DNA of 64,000 bases, from the NCBI GenBank assembly GCA_015680905.1, contig CM027378.1:79575501-79639500 (forward strand), read 5' to 3'. A model generated the notes under the pieces. That model had not been told where the DNA came from. It made no database searches and saw only the letters and a list, made by a program, of their open reading frames with translations. Position 1 is the stretch's first letter. Each line of letters begins with the position of its first letter. The position numbers and the translations under genes were made by a program. This DNA comes from Coptis chinensis. Its lineage: Eukaryota > Streptophyta > Magnoliopsida > Ranunculales > Ranunculaceae. Of the stretch, positions 24,222 through 35,282 are shown piece by piece.

Positions 24222-24341
24222 ATGAATCCAATCAAGCAATTGGAAATGGACCAACACGAATGGGCTATCACATTATTCTTAATAACAGTGTTTATCATTG
24301 TTCTATTGTCGCTCATGCATAACATGCTCCAAAATATCTAG
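24222..24341 (+). CDS. 39-residue single-span membrane peptide
   Basis: ATG at 24222 to TAG at 24339 with no internal stop. The N-terminal third is polar (MNPIKQLEMDQHEW). Residues 16-33 form one hydrophobic stretch (ITLFLITVFIIVLLSLM), followed by a short polar end (HNMLQNI). It lies between the diverged ORFs B and C, behind a TATA box and a CT-rich leader. No family recognised. A role in membrane association, as for env-like products of Athila relatives, is speculation; chance occurrence cannot be excluded at this length. Confidence 0.4.
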   Translation: MNPIKQLEMDQHEWAITLFLITVFIIVLLSLMHNMLQNI

Positions 24342-24918
24342 ATCTATGTAACCGACATTTCTCTTTCCCTATGTCGTTTTGTATATTAGTATGGTGTGTT
24401 AAATAATTCTCACACATTTGTACGGTTTACGTATTAAATGGAGAAATTCCTTATTTTATATTTGTGTATATTAACTCACTAAAATAATTCAATCTCAACT
24501 CATGGTGTTCATAGAAGATCGCACACGCTACACGATACGCCTAAAACCCATCGAGCACGCTGCTCGATTATTCTTTTAATCTTCCATTATTGAGGTATGA
24601 TCAACAATTCAAAAATTATATGTAGGTCTAACAACACTGTGAAACCTTCATCCGTATTTTCTAACAATGAAACATCTCATTAATTGTTTTTGGAAATCTA
24701 GCATGAAAAGACTTACTATGGATACCCATATTTGTTGTTCATAAAGGTATGTGTCAAAACAACACATGAGTCACTTGTGTTTTCACATAGTAATTCCGGA
24801 TTTAACTACACTTGGAATCCGGATTGGTACAGACTCATAGATTGGCTATAAATCTCTTCTTTTCAGCCATTCTCATTTCAAGCATTCTTCACTATCCTTC
24901 CCTCCGTAATACTTCCAA
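24342..24918 (+). promoter_or_regulatory. Spacer with a second promoter-like block before ORF C
   Basis: TTCCGGATTT (24794) and AATCCGGATT (24816) form a repeated element. GGCTATAAATCT (24845) follows, then a CT-rich leader of about 65 bases to the ATG at 24919. This mirrors the arrangement before the membrane peptide. The rest of the spacer is AT-rich with nothing recognised. Confidence 0.4.
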
Positions 24919-25995
24919 ATGGATTAACCAAGAAAAATAATGCCTGAGAAAGACTACCTGAAAATGTTTGATGATGGCCGGTTTTCTCCTTATTTTGACA
25001 CAGAAATTGTACGTCGAGGATGGATGTCTCTTCTATATCATTCAGCAGCTGGTTATTCCCGAGAATTGGTTTTGATGTTCTACCAATTTAGCGGTCCTGA
25101 AGGTAGAAAATTCTATTTCAATGCCTATGGACAACGATTTGAATTGACTAGGGAAATTATCTCCGACATACTTCAAATTCCAATGAATACACAAGAGTTC
25201 ATTTTTCCAGAGTCAACATTTGATTCCGTCAAAACTTTACTACGAGCTATCGTATCTCGTGGCGAAGTCGGAAATATACATCACGTTGTTCTTCAATGCT
25301 CTTAGAAACAAAATCAACGAGTTGTGCTCCACTGGTTGGGACACAATGTGGTAGGTACATCACACCAATCAGAAGTCACAAAGCCTAAACTTCACCTACT
25401 TTGGATTTTGCATACTCAAAGGGATGATTTTTGTCTAATCCAACATCTCTGGAACGCGATCACCAGGAAAACGAGAAGGTTAGCACCTCTACCTACTTTA
25501 GTCACGAAAATTATGATGTGTTAGGGTTATCCAGTAATTTCTCTAGAGACACCCCTTCAAAGAGCAAATATTAGTGCACTCCACACAGACAACTCCGTTG
25601 GTTATTGGACTCCTGATAGTCTGACAGATGAACAAAACGACCCAAGCTTAAACTCTGAACATTTCTTTGATGAACATGCTATGCTAAACATTTTTAATCC
25701 CATGGAAGGCATTCAATTTCTTCATCAAGGCATACGGGAACTACACGCTCGTCAGGAAATAATCATTAAAACTCTTAAGGATTTCCAAGAACGTCAAACA
25801 ATGCATGATGTTGAACAGGATGAAATCTTGGAAAATCATTCTCAGTCTTTGCAATATCATGCTCTCCTAATGGAGAATCAAACTACACTCTCTGCCCGGC
25901 CGGGAACATTCGGATCAAATTTCGGCCAACAAATTGAAGAACTAAACAGTGTGGTGCACGATATGCGTCTCCAGAATCATCATAATAATCCATGA
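24919..25995 (+). pseudogene. Post-pol ORF C, 358 codons, paralogue of ORF B
   Basis: One frame from 24919 with stops at codon 3 (TAA for probable Gln), near 25303 and near 25520. Collinear with ORF B: FSPYFD / FHPFFD, RGWMSLLYH / REWEYLLHQ, YSRELVLMFY / YSEDLVLKFY, LHWLGHNVVGTSHQSEVTK / TQWLAYNVIGTSKTSDVNK, LHLLWIL, LVTKIM / LVTQIM and NPMEGIQFLHQGIRELHARQ / TPMEALRHINSGMRSMFVRQ. The C-terminal third is Gln/His-rich and likely coiled coil. Function unknown; same family as ORF B. Confidence 0.6.
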
Positions 25996-26287
25996 TTTTC
26001 TTATTGAATAAAAATAAAATAATAATATTAAGTCAATAAATAAATAATCGAATATACCATTACATTTTTCGTCATATTATGAATTTTGTTGTTATCTTTG
26101 TGTCTTCTTTTGTAAGAAATGCCTACTAGAATTGTCATAATTCACGTTGTGACAAGAACAATTTTAACATGTGATTTTCAATATCATTACAGGAGGGTCT
26201 ATTTTCTTCCATACTCATTTATCCATCCAGTTTGCCTTTATCTTTACCCATTTCCTTACTTCATCAAACATTGCATCTTCATCAAAC

Positions 26288-27253
26288 ATGACACCTTCGA
26301 AACTCATTCCTGAGCAATCCTTTCAGTCTATGATGGATTCCAATATTTATGGGCATATCTTCCGTGACTACATCACTAACATTGGGTGGTTTTCCCTAGT
26401 TCTTCAAACTGACCAAACTTATTCACCAAGTTTGGCTGCATGCTTTTATGCTAATATGGAAGACACACCAGCTTTCAACCATGTGCATGGCGTTTTTTTA
26501 GACGGGTTCACAATCATAGTTGGTGGCACACGTCATATTTTTTCTAAATAACAGCTTGCCCTAACTCTGGATCTTCCCTATCACGAACCAGCAGAAGCAT
26601 GGTATTACAACTTCCATAATTCTCACATGTCCTTTCATTGGCCAGCTTTTCGCGCAGCATACTGTGATGGTCTTGAAATTAAACAAGTAGGAACTGGACC
26701 GATATAATGGCAAGCCATCACCATTCCCTTAGCAAGCATGACCATGAATATGGGGACTGCGATGTTGTTTATAATCCTGAACATCATGGGAGATTGGCAT
26801 TTTTCTACAGCCAATGAGGCTGCCTGCATAGTATTCAATGCACTTGCTCAGTGTCATTCACTATTTGATATTTCAGGTCGTGTCATCTCCAATCTGAAGA
26901 ACGCACGCACGATTCATGATCAGTATATACTATTGCCAGTAACTGCTTGCCGAATTATGCGGACACATTTCCCGCAGTTTCCAGCTACATTTCATGATTG
27001 GGTTAAGGTTGACTCTATGTGCCCGACAAACAAAATAATCCGCTCATTGAGGTTTCGGCAATGGAGACGTCCTGCTAGATACCTTATGCATGTTCGTTGT
27101 TACACGAACGACGAAAAATTGTTGGCACATTTGAACAACTCCAGAGAACAACGATGGGCAGAAATTTGGCAGCAAATTATCTTTTGGCGTGATGCTAAGG
27201 AAATGCATTTCATTCAAGAAGACGCCAGACCAGCAAGTCCTACTGGATGGTGA
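26288..27253 (+). pseudogene. Post-pol ORF D, 321 codons, distant member of the same family
   Basis: One frame from MTPSKLIPEQSFQSMMDSN to the TGA at 27251, with stops near 26549 (TAA before QLALTLDLPY) and 26705 (before WQAITIPLAS). The N-terminal pattern (FRDYITNIGWFSLV, TYSPSLAACFYANM, VFLDGFTIIVGG, LALTLDLP) follows the order seen in ORFs B and C but is more diverged. The middle (NARTIHDQYILLPVTACRIM) and C-terminus (RRPARYLMHVRCYTNDEKLL) differ. Function unknown. Confidence 0.55.
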
Positions 27254-28917
27254 CTTTGTAGGACATTGTACATATATCTAGCTATAAATAATAATGTTTC
27301 ATGTGCTATTGTTTTTCATTGTTTCTTTTTGAATAATATATTATGTTCTCCAACCTTTCTGTTCCAGCAATCTAGCCCTAATTTTGATCAAGGTTCTCAG
27401 GTACTTTCTTTCTTTATCTATTGATACTTCGAGGACTAAGCATCATTCAGTTTGGGGGTGCTTTAAACCTGTAGCAAAAATTAGGTAAATTGTAGCATGT
27501 ATATAGTTTTTATTTTCTTGTTAATAATTGTATTTAGTGGCAAAGTCTTGTTTCCTTTTTAATGATGGAAAATTGTCTAGAAATCTCACATTAGTACCCG
27601 AATTAGGATTTGTTTTTAAGAAACTTAAGATAATACGTATGCAATAGTTTATACATCTTTTCATGAACATTCATGCAGTGAGTATCATCGATTGTACATA
27701 GCAGTAAGTTTCTGGAAACCACGGTTAGTTACTTAAACGATCAATCCTGTGAGAATCTAACAAAAAAACCTCGATATGTGTGATATGTGAGTAATGACAT
27801 AGAGGAGTAGTTTTTCCGAATAGAGAAAATCATGCGTCTACTTACTTGATCACCATCCGAACCCTAGGCGAGAATTTAGGCCATCTTTAGATCGACATAG
27901 CCAAAAATTCATACCTATTAAAAATTTAACCGCTAGTCAATCTACTAAACCTTTCATCAAATCTTTCATTTTCACCAAAAATCCCTTACCTGTTTAGTAA
28001 CCCTAAATAAATTAAACCTACCCAAATGAGGAGTATGAGAAATAGAATGAAATGTAGAAAAATAAAGAGAAAGACTTGTCCCAAATAAAAGTCAGGTTAC
28101 ACCCGCTTTTATTCAAAACATCATCAAGATCCCGGGCTTAAGAACAAGGTTGGGAAACTCAGTTAGAAGCATGAAAGAAAACAAGGATTTGTCTAGTGTA
28201 AATATCTTGAAGACCCTATTCTCTCATACTCGTAAATTTTGATTATCCATTTCCATTTTCTTCTACACCATCACCTAAGCCCCATAATACCTAATAAAGA
28301 CCTCTAGCTCAATTAGGAGTTGGAAGGTGTGAGAATAAGTAGTAGACGTGATTGATCGACTTCGGCTCCTCAGACTGTCATTGAGTATGTGAGGAAATGT
28401 GTGCCCACTGCACACTAGAGTTAGCAAAACCTAAGTGAAAAAATTATGAGCGAATTTGTGTTTAGACACACACATGTGAGAACCTATTTTAGTACGCTCT
28501 CCAAAGGATCCAGAAACGGCCCTGCTTGTACATTTCAATGAAGAGTTCACTGTATGTATGATCATATGTAGATGTTTTAATTATTGAATGCATATTAACT
28601 TGAGTTTCAAAGAAATCAATCCTCATTCCCTGCTAAGGAGATGTATGGATATCTGAGATTAATTTAGGAAACGAGTTTTTGTCATTGAGTCGTTGTAGTA
28701 TAAATGAAGTTTGTGAGTATCTTATCTGGAAAACTTTCACGAGGCTATAACTCGTCCACTAGGGAATTCCTAGTGGTTTAAGGCCTTATTGTATATGGTC
28801 AATGCAACCGCACTCTGCGAAACGAGAATTAGTTAGGACTACACATTTTTGGCTACTTATCTGTTTTAATGTCTCTTCTTTGCTTGAGGACAAGCAAAGT
28901 GCTGTTTGGGGGTAGTG
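27254..28917 (+). other. 3' untranslated region of the Athila-type element, with two polypurine-tract-like motifs
   Basis: No credible ORF. TTTGGGGGTAG at 28904-28914, directly before the 3' LTR, is the polypurine tract. It follows GAGGACAAGCAAAG. A second copy of the same pattern, GAGGACTAAGCATC..CAGTTTGGGGGTG, lies at 27431-27460, about 1.45 kb upstream. Confidence 0.65.
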
Positions 28918-30517
28918 TGATAAGCACCCAAAACTGTAATATTAAACCCCATTGAGACATATAAATTTGGTTAATTATGTGTTTAATAATCATGAAATAA
29001 GTACATTTTCGTACTTTTGCAGGTCTTTACAGTAAACATGAAAATATTGGTTAAACCTGCGTTAAAGCACGGGGAACGATGTATATATGAATTCTTCCAA
29101 ATCAGCCATGTGAAGCTAAACAAAAATGGATCAAAACCGGGGACTCAAACATGATAGAATCGAGTCAGAACGGGACTATGTAAAGGAAATCATAAACTTT
29201 CGGAGCTCATATCTCGTTAACCTGGACTCCGATTTCAACAAGTAAGCTGCCCAGATGATCAGCATGACTAGCTCTACCTTAGGCCAAAAATTGCAGAAAT
29301 CGACGTCCGGACCCACCAATGGACATTGCGCATGGACCCACCTTTCGAGCCCACAAGAAGAGATGAGTCATCAATCATGGAGCATGTCAAGATAAAAGTG
29401 CCAAATTATTGGTGCAACGTTGACACCTTGCATGTAATTAATAAAATTAGGTGTTAATAGTGAAAAAAAAAACAATGTGTCACTTTGTTTTAATGTGGTG
29501 GATAAAAGTGAATTAAATGTGTGTGTGTGTGTGTTTTCACGTGGGATGAGAGGGAGAATTCTAGAAAGGAAGAAAAAAACAAAACAAGGGGGGATGCACT
29601 TCATTTACTCCCTTGACTTCTTTTCTTTTATCATGCATTTTTTTGTTTTAGCTCCTTAGGAAGAGAAGCAAGTTTAGTTTTTAAGTTTTAGTTTTAGTTT
29701 AGAGTTTTTATGAAAAAGCTTGTAATAGTTTTAATGGTAGAAACTTTTGTGTTCTTGTTCTAAATAAAATCTAAACTTCTTAATGCAAGTGAGTTCTTTT
29801 ATTCTTCTTCTTCTTCTTCTTCTTTCTCATTTACATATCTATTTGCTTCTTTCATTTATATCCCTAGGATCATGAGCTAAAACCTTCCCTTTGTGGGGGG
29901 TTAATGATGCTCATGTGAGGGATAACCTTTGTGATGTGATTTTAGTAAGTTGTTTATGAAGAACAACTAGACCTACATCCTATCCCAAAATGGTAGTTGG
30001 TGTAGAGTCTAGTTAGGAATCAAGGTGATGATCTTAGAGATAAATCATTGCTTTGGTTCTACATGCTAGCAATATGATCTTAGAGATGAGTCATAGTGTT
30101 AGAGATCAAGTTAATCTTTATTAGGACTTGTCTATGAGTTCTAAGAAGGTTAAGATGCAAGAATCTAAAATCATACAATAGAGGTTATCTTCACATGAGG
30201 AGAACTAACTCTCCACACCTATCTAGAAGTAAATTTTTATCTTTGTTTTAATTGCATGTTTACGTAACTTAAAGCTTTCAGTTTTTTTTGCATTAAAAGA
30301 ACCAAGTAGTTAGTATCAATTCAACCATAGCTTAAAACTTACTCACTAGTTTTCTAAAAGAGCAAAAACAAGTTGTAAGTTGTCTTAGACTTAGGATGGT
30401 TCGAAATCCCTACTCAAAGCTATACACACGAATATCGTGAGTAAGGAAAAATATTTGTATTCGCACTTTGTCAAATTAGAGAAACAAATCTCTAACTTAC
30501 GCAAAAGGTGAACATCA
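28918..30517 (+). repeat. 3' LTR of the Athila-type element
   Basis: 1600 bases, TGATAAGCACCC to GAACATCA, matching 12511-14105 along its whole length. Small indels and scattered, mainly C/T or A/G, differences. Short ORFs in the LTR (for example near 29477) are not real genes. Confidence 0.95.
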
Positions 30518-30642
30518 CTACACCGACCCATTTATTTGACCTACTATTTGAAGCTATTGATGTGTCGATACATGTTTAAATGCAGACCAACGTTATCTAA
30601 ATAGTGAGTGTAATAGTAAGTCTAAAAAGTAGGTCCGTGTAG
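30518..30642. mobile_element. Small MITE with about 30-bp inverted ends, hit by the Athila insertion
   Basis: Starts CTACACCGACC and ends GGTCCGTGTAG. The inverted similarity continues through TTTGACCTACTATT on the left and AATAGTAAGTCTAAAAA on the right. The CTACA of its left end is also the duplicated target of the Athila-type element, which therefore inserted exactly at the MITE border. A target duplication of the MITE itself is not evident. Confidence 0.6.
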
Positions 30643-30743
30643 AACTACTCCTACAGTCTTACATAATTGCTATATTTTCAGATTATAATTCGGACCTGGT
30701 CATGAAAGGCCCACAAAAAAATAATGATCCAACACATCTACTA

Positions 30744-33700
30744 TCTATATACTAAAGTAGAGACTTCTAATGGAGGATTTTCTCTCTCTTATGTGGCACT
30801 CTAATATGAGAGTTAGTTTTTTCTCTCTTCTATATGACACTCTAATATGAAATATAGTCTTTTCTAATAACCTACAATCTCACGTACATGGAACCTCTTT
30901 GAAGAGTTTAAGTGTATTTCTAATTCTTATATTTTGAGAGTTTGAGTGTATTTCCAATTCTTATATATTTGATCAAATAAAAAAAATTGCTAAAAAATAG
31001 GTGATTTGTAAAAAGTAATTTTCCTATTACGAATCAAACACTTTTAATGTTCCAATTCTTATATATTTGATCAAATAAAAAAAAATTGCTATAAATAGGT
31101 GATTTGTAGAAACTAATTCCCTATTACAAATCATACAATTTTAGTGTCTATGATAAAACACTGACTTATTTCGAATATATCCTTAACACGGCCTCAAAAC
31201 ATAATTAAAAATAATTATACAAAAAATAACATCACAAAATATATAATAGAAAAATAAAAATAAAAAAAACGACAAAGCAATAATGACAAATATTTTTAAA
31301 AAAATATGTAATACTGAATGAAACTAACATCAAAAAACAATTAATGGAGAACCGAAAACTGGATGCAAATGCAACGAACTAACCTCAAATAATATTTAAC
31401 GGGAAATCGGAAGCTGGATGCAAATGCATGCATTAAATTAATCTTAAAAAGTAATTAATAGAAAATTGGAATATAGATACAACTGCATTAAACTAACCTC
31501 AAATAATAATTAACGGAAAATCAAAACTTGGATGCAAATACATCAAACTAACATAAAAAAATAATTGTCGGAAAATCGAAAACTGGATGCAAATGTATTG
31601 AGCTAACCCTCAAAGATTAAATTAACGGGAAATCGGGAGCTGGATGCAACTGTATTGAACTAACCTCAAAGAAAAATTAATTATAAATTGAAAACATGAT
31701 ACAAATTCGTGGAACTAATCTTAAAAAATAATTAACAGAAAATCGAAAATCGGAAACCAGATGCAACTGCACTGAACTAATCTCAAAAAATAAACTGGAT
31801 GCAAATGCATTGAACTAACCTTAAGAAATAATTAACGGAAAATCGGAAACTGGATGCAAATTCATTGAACTAACCTCAAACAATAATTAACGGGAAATCG
31901 GAAACTAGATGTAAATGCAACTTTATCAAATAATAAACGGGAAATCAGAATCTGGATGCAAATGCATTAAACTAATCTCACAGAATAATTAACGGGAAAT
32001 CAGAAACTGGATGCAAATGCATTGAATTGACCTCAAAAAACAATTAACAGGAAATTGGAAATTAGATGCAAATGTATTGAACTAATCGAAAAGAATAATT
32101 AATGAGAAATAAAAAACTGAATGCAACTGCATTGAACTGATCTCAAAAAATAAATAATGGGAATTGGAAGTTGGATGCAACTGCATTGAACTAACCTCAA
32201 AATATAAATAACGTACGGAAAATCAGAAACTGGATGCAAATGCATTGAACTAACCTCAAAACATAGTTGGGTTATATATTGTGGGAATGTCTCGATAAAT
32301 ATAGTTTTGCATTTAAAATGGTGTTTATCTTATCTCTTTCCATATGATTGGGAACTCCTTGCTATTCAAATAGTTTCAATATATATGAACTTCTATTATT
32401 AAACAACAAAATGAAGTTGAAGGGTTTTATCAAAGGTGAGTTTTTTTTTTTTTAATGGAGAATGAGGTTTTTACATTATAAGAAATTTGGTTGAGTGATC
32501 AATATACTATTAATATATAATAGTTATGCATATTTGCAAATATTTTTCAGAATAATTAATATAACAACACCCGTTCGTAGATAATCTTTGAAGATTCTAC
32601 ATAGTGAGTCATGCATAATTTAAAGAATAATTAATGGGAAATCGAAAACTGGATAATCTTCGATGATCCCACATAGTAAATCAAACATAATTTACTTTTT
32701 ATGTCATGTTTGCAAGGACACTATAGATGGATCAGTAGAAGTTGGTATTGCACACACCACATTGGATAATTAAAAGGAAATCGGAAACTGGATTCAAATA
32801 CATAACTGAGCTCATACAGTAATTAACTGAAATCGGAAACTTTATGTAAATGTAATAAACTAAACTCAAAAAGTAATTAACTAGAGATCGGGAACTGGGT
32901 GCAATTGCATTAAACTAACGTCAGATAATAATTAACGGGAAATTAGAAATTGGATGCAAACATTTGAAAAATATTTAACGGGAAATCGAAAACGGTATGC
33001 AAATATATCAAACAAACCTCATAAAATAATTAATGGGAAACCGAAAACTGGATGCAAATGCATTGAACTAAACTCAAAAAATAATTAACAGAAAATTAAA
33101 AATCGAATACAATTGCATTGAACTAACCTCATATAATAATTGGTTGAAAATCGGAAACTAAATGCAAGTACATTGAAATAATCTAAAAGAATAATTAACG
33201 GGAAATCAAAAACCTGATATAAATACATCAAACTAACCTCAAAGCATAAATAATAATAAACTAGATGTAAATGTATTGGACTAACCTTAAAGAGTTATTA
33301 ACGGGAAATCGGAAACTGGATCCAAATGCAATGAACTAATCTCAAAGACTAATTAACGAAACATTGAAAAATGAATGAAACTACACTGAACTAAACTAAA
33401 TGAATAATTAACGATAAATTATAAATTTGATATAACTGCATTGAACTAACCTAAAAAAATAATTAACTGGAAATCGGAAATTTGATGCAAATGCATTGAA
33501 CTAACCTAAAAAAACAATTAACATAAAACCGGAAATTGGATGCAACTGCATTGAACTAATCTCAAAAAATAATTAACGGAAAACCAAAAACTGAATGCAA
33601 CTGCATTAAACTAAAATAAGAGATTAACTAACTGGAAATCAGAAATTGGATGCAAATGCATTGAAATAACCTCAAAAAATAGTTAACTGAAAATCGGAAG

Positions 33701-35225
33701 TTGGATGTAACTGCATCGCACTAACTTCAAAGCATAAATGTTCGCTTTTTTAGCTTTCTCACATGAGTAATTACGAGTGATTAGGAACCCAAAACGAAAG
33801 TGAGTTTATAAAAACAGACTCTTACATGTATGCAAACTGTATAGAAATTGTAAACTATCGAACTAACCTAAAAACAATTAACAAAATCGAAAACTAGATC
33901 TTGGATGTATTGAACTAACCTCAAAGAGTAATTAACGAGATTGGAACACGGATGCAAATGCAATGAACTAATCTCAAATACTAATTAACAAAACATGGAT
34001 GGATGCAAGCATGAATTAACCTTAATGAATAACTAACGGGAAATCATCAAGTGGATGCAATTGCACTGAACTAACCTCAAATAATAATTAACGGGAAATC
34101 GGAAACTTGATGCACGTGCATTGAAGTAATCTCAAAAAATAATTAATGAGAATTTGGAAACTGGATGCAACGTACTACATTAAACTAACCTCAAAGAATA
34201 ATTAATGGAAAATCAGAAACTTGATGCAAATACATTGAACTAATAACCCTAAAACATATTTGTATTATATGTAGGGAGAATAAATGTCTCGACAAATATA
34301 GTTTTGCATTTTAAGTAGTGTTTATCATAATTCTTTTATTGTGATTGGGAATGTCTTGCTATTCAAGTAGCTTCAATATTATCTTCGTCACATTGAACAT
34401 TCTCACAAAATTTTAATCAAACTTATATTGATAAACCTAACAATATAAAGAAGTCGATGAGTTTTATCAATGTTTGATGCTTCTTTTTTATAGAGAGTGG
34501 TGCAAGAAATTTAAATGAGTAATTAATATAATTTTTATATCTTATAGCTATGCATAGTTGCTAATTTTTTTTAGAATAATTTAATATAACGACACCTGTT
34601 CATAGGACACGTTCATGTGATAAATATTTTCAAGTGGGAGTAGTGTATTCTTTGAGGATATGAAAACAATCAATCTGTTTTAGTGGTTTGGACACATTAA
34701 TACGTAAGCTGAGTGGTGATGATTTACCGCTAAATCACCATAAATCTAATAAAACTATTATACAAGCTAGATCGAGTTTAAGATAATTCCATTTGAAAAT
34801 TACGAATTAATATCCTAAACCACAAGGTGAAGCGGATATCTCAATTTGATCCCTTAGTTTTCAAGTACTTATGCACTATAATCGCTGCTCATTAACGTAT
34901 TTGGTTTATTTTCAATAAAAATATATTCTCGATTCAAAATTTCTTGCTAAATCACTATAAATCTAATAAAACTATTATACAAGCTAGATCGAGTTTAAGA
35001 TAATTCTATTTGAAAATCACGGATTAATATCTTAAACCGAAAAGAAAAGAAATTTATCTCAATTTGATCGCTTAGTTTAAATACTTATCTTGTAATGTCG
35101 TTGTTGATTAACGTATTTCAATTTATTTTCAATAAAAATATATTCTGATTCGAAAATTCGTACTATACATTATGTAAAGCCTTTTTAGCACAAAATATTT
35201 AATAGATCCCGGATCCAAAATCTAG
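30744..35225 (+). mobile_element. Probable non-autonomous Helitron carrying a minisatellite
   Basis: Left end: A/TCTATATACTAAAGTAGAGAC at 30744. The same end recurs at 58799, so it is a repeated terminus. Right end, less certain: a short hairpin GATCC-C-GGATC followed by CAAAATCTAG at 35225, resembling the Helitron 3' end at 56559 (TTCAAAATCTAG). The base after CTAG is G instead of the expected T. No RepHel coding sequence is present. The interior is tandem repeats. Confidence 0.4.
31310..34605. repeat. 55-bp minisatellite in two higher-order blocks
   Basis: Roughly 40 diverged copies of a unit of about 55 bp containing AATTAACGGGAAATCGGAAA, CTGGATGCAAATGCATTGAA and CTAACCTCAAAAAAT. The first array, 31310-32265, is followed by a unique tail (32266-32590: TGTCTCGATAAATATAG, TTTTGCATTT, TGATTGGGAA). 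The second array, about 32600-34250, has a small interruption near 33730-33850 and is followed by a second copy of the same tail (34250-34605). Array plus tail was thus duplicated as a unit. No coding potential. Confidence 0.85.
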
Positions 35226-35270
35226 GACTAGCTATAATAATGCTGAGAAAAAGGCCCGTCCATATTTTTT
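34606..35270. repeat. Two tandem copies of a unit of about 220 bp
   Basis: Copies from about 34728 and 34950 share CTAAATCAC.ATAAATCTAA, ACAAGCTAGATCGAGTTTAA, ATCTCAATTTGATC and TTTTCAATAAAAATATATTC. The second ends near 35165, just before the candidate Helitron 3' end. Confidence 0.75.
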
Positions 35271-35282
35271 TTCATTTCGAGG

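Larger units (their letters stand above)
12511..30517 (+). mobile_element. 18-kb Athila-type Ty3/gypsy LTR retrotransposon, decayed
   Basis: Two LTRs of about 1.6 kb (12511-14105 and 28918-30517), both TGATAAGCACC to GAACATCA, are flanked by a perfect 5-bp duplication CTACA (12506-12510 and 30518-30522). Order inside: primer-binding site, long leader, gag, protease, reverse transcriptase, RNase H, integrase, then a 6-kb post-pol region with several further ORFs and a polypurine tract (TTTGGGGGTAG) before the 3' LTR. The RT blocks (WVSPVHVVPKKS, FPLPFIDQMLERLAGH) are diagnostic of the Athila lineage. Gag-pol and the larger accessory ORFs contain stops, so the copy cannot be autonomous. The LTRs differ at scattered, mostly transition positions. 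Confidence 0.95.

Noticed and set aside
29371-29659. Short ORFs on both strands in the 3' LTR
   Set aside because: They lie in non-coding LTR sequence, and the region is low complexity (TG and A runs).
31310-34250. AACGG in the 55-bp minisatellite as MSA elements
   Set aside because: The motif there is TTAACGGGAAA, which fails the flanking bases of the consensus, and no TATA box or ORF follows.
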